Source: Pseudomonadota bacterium (lineage in GTDB: Bacteria > Pseudomonadota > Gammaproteobacteria > Xanthomonadales > Xanthomonadaceae). Taken from it: DNA of 24,092 nt. The DNA is taken from NCBI GenBank assembly GCA_023399815.1, contig JAEWOJ010000007.1, positions 1-24,092 of the forward strand. Reading direction: 5' to 3'. The translations under genes were made by a program, and so were the position numbers. The notes beneath the pieces were generated by a model that worked only from the letters and a program-made list of their open reading frames with translations, had not been told where the DNA came from and made no database searches. How positions within the stretch are numbered: the first letter of the stretch is position 1; each line of letters starts with the position of its first letter. Of this stretch, positions 15,192 to 23,168 are shown in pieces.

Positions 15192-16640
15192 ATGACACTT
15201 GCCCATCCTTCTCCCGCCGACAACGACGATCACGGCCTCGCCGCCGCCTGGCGCAGGAGCCTGGCCGATGCCGGCCCCGATGCGGCACGGGTGCTGTCCG
15301 CGGTGGCCGCAACGGAGGGCGCCGCGATGGCCGTGCACTTCTACCAGGTGATGATGGACGACACCCGCGCCTCGCGCCTGCTCTCGCACGACCAGGTGCG
15401 CACGCGCCTGCAGCCGGCGATGCAGCGCTGGGTGTCCGACCTGCTGCACGCCACGCCCGACAACGTCGAAGGCCTCATCGCCGCGCAGCGCATGATCGGC
15501 GACGTCCATGCCCGCGTCGGCATTCCGGTGGACCTGGTGACGCGCGGCACCCGCGTGCTCAAGCAGCGGCTGTTCCGGTCCATCGCCACGCTGGCCGGGC
15601 ATGGCGAGGCCGCGCATGCCGCCGTCGCCAGCCTCACCGCCTCGTTCGACATCGCGCTGGAAGGCATGACCCTGGCCTATTCCAATGCGCGCGAGCGCTC
15701 CACGCGCACGGACGCGGCCTACCGCCTGTTCTCGCTGGTGCAGAACGTCGGCACCGAGCGCGAACGCCAGCGCGCGTTGCTGCTGGACTGGGAGAACACC
15801 TTGCTCTACGCGCTGGCCAGCCAGTGCGACACGCTCGGCTTCCAGTCGCTGGCCCGCTCCGAGTTCGGCCTGTGGCTGACCCACAAGGGCATCCCCAGCT
15901 TCGGCGAAAGCGCCGAGACACGGCAGGCCTGCAGTCTCGTCGCGGAAGTGGACCTGGTACTGCAGCAGGCGCTGCGCGAGGAAGGCGACCCGCGTGCGCG
16001 CGCCGCGCAGCTGCAGGACATCCGCACCCGCGTCGGCCAGATCCGCAACCTGCTGGGCATGCTGTTCGAGCGCATCGGCGAACTCGACGCCGGCTGCGAT
16101 GCGCTGACCAACCTGCTCAACCGCCGCTTCCTGCCCACCGTGCTGCGTCGCGAGATCGACCTGGCCGAAAAGTCGCAGGGCAGCTTCGCGGTGCTGCTGC
16201 TGGACCTGGACCACTTCAAGGCGATCAACGACGCGCACGGCCACGAGGCCGGCGACCGCGCGCTGCAGCACGTGGCCGGCATCCTCGGGCAGCTGACCCG
16301 GGGCAGCGACTACGTGTTCCGCTACGGCGGCGAGGAGTTCGTCGTGGTGCTGGTGGCGGTGGACGAACCGCAGGCGCTGGCGATCGCCGGCAACCTGTGC
16401 CGGCGCGTGTCCGAATCGCCGGTGGCGCTGGCCGATGGCGGCTCGCTGGACATCACCGCCAGCATCGGCGTGGCCCTGCATGACGGCCATCCGGACTACG
16501 AGCGCGTCATGGCCCGCGCCGACGCCGCGATGTACCAGGCCAAGAAGCGCGGCCGCAACTGCGTGGTGCTGGCCGACGCGACGCTGCCGGACGCCCCGGG
16601 CAGGGCCGCGCTGCAACGCGGCCGCGCACAGGACCGATGA
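15192..16640 (+). CDS. Globin-coupled diguanylate cyclase (heme oxygen sensor, GGDEF)
   Basis: The 482-residue protein has an N-terminal sensor globin (about 20-175), a helical middle domain (about 180-300) and a GGDEF domain (about 310-470). The globin has FY (50-51) in the distal region, with a likely distal Tyr, and proximal His106 in IGDVHARVGIPVDLVTRG, closely matching the DosC/YddV pattern. The cyclase has DALTNLLNRRF, LLLDLDHFKAIND with the metal Asp, and the active-site motif RYGGEEF. An RxxD product-inhibition site (RGSD) lies five residues before GG, so feedback inhibition is likely. It would make cyclic-di-GMP from two GTP in response to oxygen. No membrane helix is visible. The ribosome-binding site is weak. 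Confidence 0.94.
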   Translation: MTLAHPSPADNDDHGLAAAWRRSLADAGPDAARVLSAVAATEGAAMAVHFYQVMMDDTRASRLLSHDQVRTRLQPAMQRWVSDLLHATPDNVEGLIAAQRMIGDVHARVGIPVDLVTRGTRVLKQRLFRSIATLAGHGEAAHAAVASLTASFDIALEGMTLAYSNARERSTRTDAAYRLFSLVQNVGTERERQRALLLDWENTLLYALASQCDTLGFQSLARSEFGLWLTHKGIPSFGESAETRQACSLVAEVDLVLQQALREEGDPRARAAQLQDIRTRVGQIRNLLGMLFERIGELDAGCDALTNLLNRRFLPTVLRREIDLAEKSQGSFAVLLLDLDHFKAINDAHGHEAGDRALQHVAGILGQLTRGSDYVFRYGGEEFVVVLVAVDEPQALAIAGNLCRRVSESPVALADGGSLDITASIGVALHDGHPDYERVMARADAAMYQAKKRGRNCVVLADATLPDAPGRAALQRGRAQDR

Positions 16641-16706
16641 CACATGCTTCCGGCGCGGCCGCGGGCATAGCATCGCGCCGGTCTTCCGCCGTTCCAGGAA
16701 TGCCCG

Positions 16707-17828
16707 ATGCCTGACGCCCGCGCTCCGCTCCGCCGCCTGCCCCTGCTGCTCCTCGCGCTGCTGGCCTTGCAGCCCGCCCTCGCCCGCGAGGTCGCCGCGC
16801 CGGCCGAGCACGTCGATGCCGATGGTCCCTACGTGTTCCGCGAGGATGGCCGCCTGCGCGCGCGCTGGATCTGCGACGACGCGGTGCAGGAGCAGGCATG
16901 GGACGCCGCGCAGGCCACGGTGCCGGTGCGCTGCGGCTATCCGCATCCGGTGGCGGTCGCACTGCCGGCGCAGGCAACCACGGCCGTGCTGCCGCAGGCG
17001 CCGCGCATCGTCGCCGTGTCCGACATCCACGGCCAGTACGGCCTGCTGGTGAAGCTGCTGCGCGCCAATGGCGTCATCGACGCCGGCGACCGCTGGGCGC
17101 TGGGCCGCGACACGCTGGTGATCGCCGGCGACGTGTTCGACCGCGGCCCGCAGGTCACCGAGGCGTTCTGGCTGCTGTACGGCCTGCAGCAGCAGGCGGC
17201 CGCGGCCGGCGGCGCGGTGCACTTCGTGCTCGGCAACCACGAGACCATGGTGCTGTACGACGACCTGCGCTACGTCAATCCCAAGTACCTGCGCAGCGCG
17301 CAGCTGCTCGGCCGCAGCTACCCGCAGCTGTACGGCGCCGACTCGGTGATCGGGCAGTGGCTGCGCACCCGCCCGGTGCTGCTGCGCATCGGCGACACCC
17401 TGTTCCTGCATGGCGGCATCTCGCCCGAGGCGGTGCGGCTGGCGCTGGACCCGGCCGCCACCAACGCCGCCTACCAGGCCTCGCTGGGGCGGCCCAGGGA
17501 CGCGATCAAGGCCGATCCGGCCACCGCTCCGCTGTACGACGGCAAGACCAGCCCGATCTGGTACCGCGGCTATTTCGACGGCCGCCTCGACACCGCCGGC
17601 GTGCAACAGGTGCTGGACCAACTGGGCCTGAAGCGCATCGTCGTCGGCCACACCTCGATGCAGCACGTGAGCAGCTTCCATGGCGACCGCGTCATCGCCA
17701 TCGACAGCAGCATCAAAAAGGGCGAGAACGGCGAACTGCTGTTCATCGAGGACGGCAGGCTCAGCCGCGGCCTGCTCGACGGCAGCCGCGTGCCGCTGGC
17801 CGAGGGCGTGCTGGAAGCGGACGACTGA
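16707..17828 (+). CDS. Secreted PPP-family metallophosphatase (Shewanella-like protein phosphatase type)
   Basis: The 373-residue protein starts with a Sec signal peptide (LPLLLLALLALQPALA, cleavage near residue 27). The calcineurin-like metal motifs are complete: SDIHGQY (Asp106, His108), GDVFDRG (141-147), GNHE (176-179), LHGGISPE (His235) and IVVGHTSMQHV. This combination, with GDVFDRG and no cytoplasmic regulatory part, fits the Shewanella-like branch of PPP phosphatases. A periplasmic phosphatase acting on phosphoprotein or small phosphoesters is likely; the substrate is unknown. A short N-terminal region (40-95) contains Cys56 and Cys76, which may form a disulfide. CAGGA at 16694-16698 serves the ATG. 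Confidence 0.88.
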   Translation: MPDARAPLRRLPLLLLALLALQPALAREVAAPAEHVDADGPYVFREDGRLRARWICDDAVQEQAWDAAQATVPVRCGYPHPVAVALPAQATTAVLPQAPRIVAVSDIHGQYGLLVKLLRANGVIDAGDRWALGRDTLVIAGDVFDRGPQVTEAFWLLYGLQQQAAAAGGAVHFVLGNHETMVLYDDLRYVNPKYLRSAQLLGRSYPQLYGADSVIGQWLRTRPVLLRIGDTLFLHGGISPEAVRLALDPAATNAAYQASLGRPRDAIKADPATAPLYDGKTSPIWYRGYFDGRLDTAGVQQVLDQLGLKRIVVGHTSMQHVSSFHGDRVIAIDSSIKKGENGELLFIEDGRLSRGLLDGSRVPLAEGVLEADD

Positions 17829-17833
17829 ACCGC

Positions 17834-17839
17834 TAGAAT
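17834..17839 (+). promoter_or_regulatory. Possible -10 element for the DyP peroxidase gene
   Basis: TAGAAT matches TATAAT at 5 of 6 positions, 54 bases before the ATG. A weak -35 (CTGGAA) lies 17 bases upstream in the end of the phosphatase gene. Confidence 0.35.
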
Positions 17840-17893
17840 CCTCCGCCCCACGCGGGCCGCGCCGCCCGCACATCGCCACTTTCCAGGTTCCGC

Positions 17894-18820
17894 ATGTTCC
17901 CCCATTCCCAGTCCGTCACCGCCGGCCTCACCCGCGCGGCCATCTTCCTTGTCGTCACGCTCAAGCCCGATGCGGCCGCCGCCGCACGCGGCCGCGCCCT
18001 GTGCGGCGACGTCGCCACGCTGGTGCGCTCGGTCGGCTCGCGCGTGCTCGACGGCAGGTTGTGCTGCGTGGTGGGCGTGGGCTCGGACGCCTGGGACCGC
18101 CTGTACGGCGCGCCACGGCCGAAGGAACTGCATCCGTTCGCCGAAATCGACGGCAAGCACCGCGCCGTCGCCACGCCCGGCGACCTGCTGTTCCACATCC
18201 GCGCCGAGCGCATGGACCTGTGCTTCGAGCTGGCCACGCAGCTGATGGCGCGGCTGGGCGATGCCGTGGCCGACGCCGACCAGGTGAGCGGCTTCGGCTA
18301 TTTCGACAGCCGCGACCTGATCGGCTTCGTCGACGGCACCGAGAACCCGGCCGACGACGAAGCCCGCGAAGCCGCCCTCGTCGGCGACGACGACCCGGAC
18401 TTCGCCGGCGGCAGCTACGTCGTCACCCAGAAATACCTGCACGACCTGCAAGGCTGGAACGCAGTGCCGGTGGCCGAGCAGGAACGCATCGTCGGACGCA
18501 CCAAGCTGGACAACATCGAGCTGGACGACGACGCCAAGCCCAGCTACGCGCACAACGCCCTGACCAACATCGTCGAGGACGGCAGGGAACTGAAGATCCT
18601 GCGTTGCAACATGTCCTTCGGCGACGCCGCCAGGGGCGAGTACGGCACCTTCTTCATCGGCTACGCCTGCACGCCGACGCGCATCGAGAAGATGCTGCGC
18701 AACATGTTCATTGGCAACCCGCCGGGCAACCACGACCGCCTGCTGGATTTCAGCCGTGCGGTCAGCGGCAACCTGTTCTTCGCGCCGCCGTCCGGCTTTC
18801 TCGAGGCAGCCGCGGAGTAA
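17894..18820 (+). CDS. DyP-type (YfeX-like, class B) heme peroxidase
   Basis: The 308-residue protein contains the DyP signature GFVDGTENP (catalytic Asp147), a probable proximal heme ligand His220 (SYAHNALTNI) and the distal Arg237-x-Asn239 pair (LRCNMSFG), in the same order as characterised class B DyP enzymes. The ending YACTPTRIEKMLRNMFIGNP is also typical. It uses hydrogen peroxide to oxidise dyes, phenols or metals. No signal peptide is present, and no recognisable encapsulin-targeting tail is seen at the C-terminus (FLEAAAE). It lies 65 bases after the phosphatase gene and probably has its own promoter. Confidence 0.94.
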   Translation: MFPHSQSVTAGLTRAAIFLVVTLKPDAAAAARGRALCGDVATLVRSVGSRVLDGRLCCVVGVGSDAWDRLYGAPRPKELHPFAEIDGKHRAVATPGDLLFHIRAERMDLCFELATQLMARLGDAVADADQVSGFGYFDSRDLIGFVDGTENPADDEAREAALVGDDDPDFAGGSYVVTQKYLHDLQGWNAVPVAEQERIVGRTKLDNIELDDDAKPSYAHNALTNIVEDGRELKILRCNMSFGDAARGEYGTFFIGYACTPTRIEKMLRNMFIGNPPGNHDRLLDFSRAVSGNLFFAPPSGFLEAAAE

Positions 18821-18883
18821 GCCCCGCGCCCAGCGGGCGGCGCCGCACGCGGCAGCCCGGTTCGTCGCCGGCGGCCGCGCCCC

Positions 18884-18889
18884 GTATCA
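18884..18889 (+). promoter_or_regulatory. Possible -10 element immediately before mutS
   Basis: TATCAT matches TATAAT at 5 of 6 positions and ends 10 bases before the chosen mutS ATG. If used, the transcript would be almost leaderless for that ATG, or would have a ~65-base leader for the TTG at 18960. The -35 region is poor. Confidence 0.35.
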
Positions 18890-18899
18890 TGGGCCATCC

Positions 18900-21677
18900 A
18901 TGCACCACGCCCGCGCCGCCCCCATCGGCGGCACGGGCCATCCGCCGGAAGCCAAGCACTTGCAACACGCCGAACCCACCAAGAAGGGCCGCCAGGACAA
19001 CGGCGCGGTCGAACACACCCCGCTGATGAAGCAGTACTTCGCGGCCAAGTCCGACCATCCGGACCTGCTGCTGTTCTTCCGCATGGGCGATTTCTACGAG
19101 CTGTTCTACGACGACGCGCGCAAGGCCGCGCGCCTGCTCGACATCACCCTGACCCAGCGCGGCAGCTCCGGCGGCGCGCCGATCCCGATGGCCGGCGTGC
19201 CGGTGCATGCCTACGAGGGCTACCTGGCGCGGCTGGTGGCGCTGGGCGAATCGGTCGCCATCTGCGAGCAGATCGGCGACCCGGCGCTGGCCAAGGGCCT
19301 GGTCGAGCGCAAGGTGGTGCGCATCGTCACCCCCGGCACCGTCACCGACGAGGCGCTGCTGGACGAGCGCCGCGACACGCTGCTGATGGCGGTCTCGCGC
19401 AGCAAGGCCGGCTACGGCCTGGCCTGGGCCGACCTGGCCGGCGGCCGCTTCCTGGTCAACGAGGTGGAGACCGACGACGCGCTGGAGGCCGAACTGGCGC
19501 GGCTGGAACCGGCCGAGCTGCTGGTGCCGGACGAGGACAACTGGCCGGACTTCCTGCGCCAGCGCAGCGGCGTGCGCCGCCGCGCGCCGTGGCTGTTCGA
19601 CGCCGACAGCGGCCGCCGCCAGCTGCTGGCGTTCTTCAAGCTGCACGACCTTTCCGGCTTCGGCATCGACGACAAGCCGCGCGCCACCGCCGCGGCCGGC
19701 GCCCTGCTCGGCTACGTCGAGGAAACCCAGAAGCAGCGCCTGCCGCACCTGACCGCGATCGCGATGGAAACCGCCGGCGAGGCGATCGCGATGAACGCCG
19801 CCACCCGCCGCCACCTGGAACTGGACACGCGCGTCGATGGCGACACCCGCAACACCCTGCTGGGCGTGCTCGACAGCACGGTCACGCCGATGGGCGGACG
19901 CCTGCTGCGGCGCTGGCTGCACCGTCCGCTGCGGCTGCGCGAGGTGTTGCAGCAGCGCCACCATGCGGTGGCGACGCTGATCGACCGCGGCGCCGACGCC
20001 GACCTGCGCGAGTCCTTCCGCGCGCTCGGCGACATCGAGCGCATCCTCACCCGCATGGCGCTGCGCTCGGCGCGCCCGCGCGATTTCTCCACCCTGCGCG
20101 ACGGCCTGGGCATGCTGCCGGCGATCCGCGCTGTGTTGTCTCCTTCCCTTGCGCCAGCAGGGGGACGCCGGGAGGGGGAAGCTTCAAAGCGCGACGAGGC
20201 AACCCCTCCCCAACCCTCCCCTGCTGGCGCAAGGGAGGCGCTCGATTCCCCACGTCTGCAAGCCCTGTGTGCCGAACTCGGCTCGCACGACGAGAGCGCG
20301 CGGCTGCTGGCCGGCGCCATCGCCGAACAGCCGCCGCTCAAGCTGTCCGACGGCGGCGTGATCGCCGAGGGCTTCGACGCCGAACTGGACGAACTGCGCC
20401 GGCTCTCGACCCACGCCGACCAGTTCCTGATCGACCTGGAAGCGCGCGAACGCGAGAGCAGCGGCATCCCGACGCTGAAGGTCGGCTACAACCGCGTGCA
20501 CGGCTACTACATCGAGATCAGCAAGGGCCAGGCCGACAAGGCCCCGGTGCACTACACCCGTCGCCAGACCCTGACCAACGCCGAGCGCTACATCACCGAG
20601 GAACTCAAAGGTTTCGAGGACAAGGTGCTGTCCGCGCGCGAGCGCGCGCTCTCGCGCGAGAAACTGCTTTACGAAGGCCTGCTCGACACCATCGGCCAGC
20701 ACCTGGAGCCGCTCAAGCGCTGCGCCGCCGCGTTGAGCGAACTGGACGTGCTGGCCTGTTTCGCCGAACGCGCGCAGGCGCTGGACTGGTCGCAGCCGGA
20801 GCTGGACACCGCACCGTGCCTGCGCATCGATCGCGGCCGTCACCCGGTGGTGGAAGCGGTGCGCGAGCACCCGTTCGAGCCGAACGACCTGGACCTGCAC
20901 CCCGAACGGCGCATGCTGGTCATCACCGGCCCGAACATGGGCGGTAAATCCACCTACATGCGGCAGAACGCGCTGATCGTGCTGCTGGCCCACATCGGCA
21001 GCTTCGTGCCGGCCAGCCGCGCGGTGATCGGCCCGATCGACCGCATCCTGACCCGCATCGGCGCCGGCGACGACCTGGCCAAGGGCCAGTCGACCTTCAT
21101 GGTCGAGATGGCCGAGACCAGCTACATCCTGCACCACGCCACCGCGCACTCGCTGGTGCTGATGGACGAGATCGGCCGCGGCACCTCCACCTACGACGGC
21201 CTCGCGCTGGCCGACGCGGTCGCGCGCCACCTGGCGCACAGCAACCGCTGCTACACGCTGTTCGCCACCCACTATTTCGAGTTGACCGCGCTGGCCGACG
21301 AGAGCGTCGAAGGCGGCGCCAGCGGCATCGCCAACGTGCACCTGGACGCGGTGGAGCATGGCGAGACGCTGGTGTTCATGCACGCGGTGAAGGACGGCCC
21401 GGCCAACCGCAGCTTCGGCTTGCAGGTGGCGGCGCTGGCCGGCCTGCCCAGGGCCACCGTGGCGCAGGCACGGCGGCGGCTGGCGGAACTGGAGCAGCGC
21501 GGCGGCGAAAGCCAGAGCGCGACGGTGGCGCCGCAGGCGTTGGACGCCCCGCAGCAGTTCGGCCTGTTCGCACCGGCAACCTCGGCGGCGCTGGATGCGC
21601 TGCAGGCCATCGACCCGGACGAACTGACGCCGAAGCAGGCGCTGGAAGCGCTGTACCGGATGAAGTCGCTGCTGTAA
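18900..21677 (+). CDS. mutS: DNA mismatch repair ATPase MutS with in-frame repeat insertion
   Basis: This MutS protein of about 925 residues binds mismatches through the N-terminal Phe-Tyr-Glu (GDFYELFYDD, Phe65-Glu67). It has the core and lever domains, a clamp (IEISKGQADKAPVHYTRRQT), Walker A GPNMGGKST (677-685), Walker B LVLMDEIGRG and a C-terminal helical tail (ELTPKQALEALYRMKSLL). The start is uncertain: ATG at 18900 adds about 29 residues before the E. coli start position; TTG at 18960 would give a more usual length. Neither has a good ribosome-binding site, and ATG 19026 would lose conserved EHTPL residues. About residues 413-448 (SPSLAPAGGRREGEASKR onward) are encoded by a palindromic repeat and look inserted between MLPAIRAVL and DSPRLQALCAELG. 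Confidence 0.96.
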   Translation: MHHARAAPIGGTGHPPEAKHLQHAEPTKKGRQDNGAVEHTPLMKQYFAAKSDHPDLLLFFRMGDFYELFYDDARKAARLLDITLTQRGSSGGAPIPMAGVPVHAYEGYLARLVALGESVAICEQIGDPALAKGLVERKVVRIVTPGTVTDEALLDERRDTLLMAVSRSKAGYGLAWADLAGGRFLVNEVETDDALEAELARLEPAELLVPDEDNWPDFLRQRSGVRRRAPWLFDADSGRRQLLAFFKLHDLSGFGIDDKPRATAAAGALLGYVEETQKQRLPHLTAIAMETAGEAIAMNAATRRHLELDTRVDGDTRNTLLGVLDSTVTPMGGRLLRRWLHRPLRLREVLQQRHHAVATLIDRGADADLRESFRALGDIERILTRMALRSARPRDFSTLRDGLGMLPAIRAVLSPSLAPAGGRREGEASKRDEATPPQPSPAGAREALDSPRLQALCAELGSHDESARLLAGAIAEQPPLKLSDGGVIAEGFDAELDELRRLSTHADQFLIDLEARERESSGIPTLKVGYNRVHGYYIEISKGQADKAPVHYTRRQTLTNAERYITEELKGFEDKVLSARERALSREKLLYEGLLDTIGQHLEPLKRCAAALSELDVLACFAERAQALDWSQPELDTAPCLRIDRGRHPVVEAVREHPFEPNDLDLHPERRMLVITGPNMGGKSTYMRQNALIVLLAHIGSFVPASRAVIGPIDRILTRIGAGDDLAKGQSTFMVEMAETSYILHHATAHSLVLMDEIGRGTSTYDGLALADAVARHLAHSNRCYTLFATHYFELTALADESVEGGASGIANVHLDAVEHGETLVFMHAVKDGPANRSFGLQVAALAGLPRATVAQARRRLAELEQRGGESQSATVAPQALDAPQQFGLFAPATSAALDALQAIDPDELTPKQALEALYRMKSLL
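20145..20236. repeat. Palindromic repeat element inside mutS, in frame
   Basis: Perfect 19-bp inverted arms (20145-20163 and 20218-20236) enclose 54 bases. An inner perfect 8-bp pair (GGGAGGGG at 20170-20177, CCCCTCCC at 20203-20210) nests within. Each outer arm can also fold alone (CCCTTGC-GCCA-GCAGGGG). It is related to the intergenic element at 21705-21902: GCAGGGGGA-N4-GGGAGGGGG (20157-20178 and 21764-21785) and ACCCCTCCC-N3-CCCTCCCCT (20202-20222 and 21814-21834) occur in both. The frame stays open, adding about 30-35 residues. Confidence 0.88.
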
Positions 21678-21704
21678 GCGGGCTTCCGGCGCGGGCCCGG
21701 GCAA

Positions 21705-21902
21705 GGCCGTATCGGATTGGCACGGTGTTTCGGCTCTTGCCCCTCCCCTTGCCCGCGAAGCGGGCAGGGGGAGGATGGGAGGGGGTGCTCTGCTCATCGC
21801 GAACATCCAAAGCACCCCTCCCTGGCCCTCCCCTTCGTGCGCTGCACGAAAGGGAGGGGACGATTCCTGACCGCTGGAACAGTGTGCCGATCCGATACGG
21901 CC
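21705..21902. repeat. Composite palindromic element: outer inverted repeats plus three hairpins
   Basis: The outer arms 21705-21729 and 21878-21902 are 25-bp inverted repeats with 22 matches (beginning GGCCGTATCGGAT). Inside are a hairpin at 21742-21774 (15-bp arms, GAA loop, one G-T pair), a long-range pairing of GGGAGGGGGTGCT (21777-21789) with AGCACCCCTCCC (21811-21822), and a hairpin at 21826-21858 (CCCTCCCCTTCGTGC with GCACGAAAGGGAGGG, GCT loop, one mismatch). Such C/G-rich palindromes are common between genes of this family of bacteria. It could act as terminator or mRNA stabiliser, or be a mobile MITE-like unit. Confidence 0.85.
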
Positions 21903-22002
21903 CTACCCCGCCCGCGCTCCACGCCGCCCCTACCGGGCAGACCGCGCACATAGGCCCCGGGCATCGTCATCGCAGGCGCGATAGCCGATATCCAATGGCC
22001 CT

Positions 22003-22016
22003 TTGATCGCAATCAA
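22003..22016 (+). promoter_or_regulatory. Perfect FNR/ANR box upstream of cytochrome c peroxidase
   Basis: TTGATCGCAATCAA matches TTGAT-N4-ATCAA at all 10 conserved bases. With the centre at 22009.5, a class II arrangement predicts a start near 22051 and a -10 at 22039-22044, which reads TGTCAT (4 of 6). The gene's ATG is at 22077. Diheme peroxidase genes in pseudomonads are known to be ANR-activated at low oxygen. Confidence 0.85.
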
Positions 22017-22076
22017 TGTCGCCGCTTTCCCGCGCTGCTGTCATGGCCTTGACCCGCCCGCCGCTGGAGGCCAGCC

Positions 22077-23168
22077 ATGACCATGCTCCGCCGCACCCCG
22101 CTCGTTCTCGCGTTCGCCCTGCTGGCTGCCTGCTCCGCCGACAGGCAGGCGCCACCGGCCAACGCGGCTGCCGCTGCGCCGGCCGTCGCCGATGACGCAG
22201 GCGACGAACTGCTCGCCACCGCCCGCGCGCTCTTCGCGCCGATCCCGGACGAGGTCGCCGAGGTCCACGGCAAGCCGGTCGGCGCCGAGCAGGTGGCGCT
22301 GGGCCACAAGCTGTTCTTCGAGCCGCGCATCTCGCGCAGCCACGTCATCAGCTGCAACACCTGCCACAACGTCGGCACCGCCGGCGCGGACAACATCCCC
22401 ACCTCCATCGGCCACGGCTGGCAGAAGGGACCGCGCAATTCGCCGACCGTGCTCAACGCGGTGTTCAACGCCGCGCAGTTCTGGGACGGCCGCGCCGCCG
22501 ACCTGGCCGAGCAGGCCAAGGGCCCGGTCCAGGCCAGCGTGGAGATGAACAACACGCCCGGGCGCGTGGAAGAGACCCTGCGCAGCATTCCCGAATACGC
22601 GGCCGAGTTCGCCGCGGCCTTTCCCGGCCAGGCGCAGCCGGTGAACTTCGACAACATGGCGCGCGCCATCGAGGCGTTCGAGGCCACCCTGGTCACGCCC
22701 GATTCGCGCTTCGACCAGTTCCTCGCCGGCAAGGCCAAGCTGGAGGAACAGGAACGACACGGCCTGTCGCTGTTCATCGACAAGGGCTGCATCGCCTGCC
22801 ATGCCGGCGTCAACGTCGGCGGGCAGGCCTACTATCCGTTCGGCGTGGTGAAGCGGCCGGGCGCGGACATCCTGCCGCCAGGCGACAAGGGCCGCTTCGC
22901 GGTCACCAACACCGCCAGCGACGAATACGTGTTCCGCGCCGCACCATTGCGCAACGTCGCGCGCACCGCACCCTACTTCCACAGCGGCGAGGTGTGGGAC
23001 CTGTCCGAAGCGGTGGCGATCATGGGCAACAGCCAGCTGGGGCAGGCGCTGGAGGCCGACGAGGTGCAGGCCATCGTGGCCTTCCTGCAGACCCTGACCG
23101 GACGCCAGCCGCGGGTCGAACTGCCGCTGCTTCCACCAAGCAGCGCCAGCACCCCGCGCCCGGAGTGA
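22077..23168 (+). CDS. ccpA: Diheme cytochrome c peroxidase, lipoprotein
   Basis: The 363-residue protein reduces hydrogen peroxide to water with electrons from cytochrome c or azurin. It begins with a lipoprotein signal (lipobox LLAAC, Cys19), so it should be anchored to a periplasm-facing membrane rather than soluble. The peroxidatic heme motif CNTCH (93-97) and electron-transfer heme motif CIACH (238-242) are present, with conserved RNSPTVLNAVFN, FWDGRA, RAIEAFEATL and LRNVARTAPYFHSG. The ATG at 22077 has GGAGG at 22066-22070. It is transcribed alone, with a perfect FNR box upstream. The Ala/Pro-rich linker after Cys19 and the Pro/Ser-rich tail are low complexity. Confidence 0.95.
   Translation: MTMLRRTPLVLAFALLAACSADRQAPPANAAAAAPAVADDAGDELLATARALFAPIPDEVAEVHGKPVGAEQVALGHKLFFEPRISRSHVISCNTCHNVGTAGADNIPTSIGHGWQKGPRNSPTVLNAVFNAAQFWDGRAADLAEQAKGPVQASVEMNNTPGRVEETLRSIPEYAAEFAAAFPGQAQPVNFDNMARAIEAFEATLVTPDSRFDQFLAGKAKLEEQERHGLSLFIDKGCIACHAGVNVGGQAYYPFGVVKRPGADILPPGDKGRFAVTNTASDEYVFRAAPLRNVARTAPYFHSGEVWDLSEAVAIMGNSQLGQALEADEVQAIVAFLQTLTGRQPRVELPLLPPSSASTPRPE

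Larger units (their letters stand above)
21678..22076. other. Intergenic region mutS to cytochrome c peroxidase
   Basis: These 399 bases hold no supported gene. They contain a large composite palindromic element (21705-21902) and a perfect FNR-type box (22003-22016) with a plausible promoter before the peroxidase gene. The stretch between, 21903-22002, shows nothing further. No separate simple terminator for mutS is seen; the palindromic element may serve. Confidence 0.8.

Noticed and set aside
14961..17879. Minus-strand open frame of over 900 codons opposite the cyclase and phosphatase
   Set aside because: Same shadow effect; both plus-strand genes carry complete catalytic motifs.
18778..18820. 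Encapsulin-targeting peptide at the DyP C-terminus
   Set aside because: The protein ends right after the catalytic domain (FLEAAAE) without the usual extended tail, and no encapsulin gene is nearby in the window.
20145..20236. Frameshift or pseudogene in mutS caused by the repeat
   Set aside because: The frame is continuous through the element and all MutS motifs downstream are intact, so the gene is probably functional.
21717..22012. Several short open frames on both strands between mutS and the peroxidase gene
   Set aside because: They are readings through the palindromic repeat element and have no independent support.
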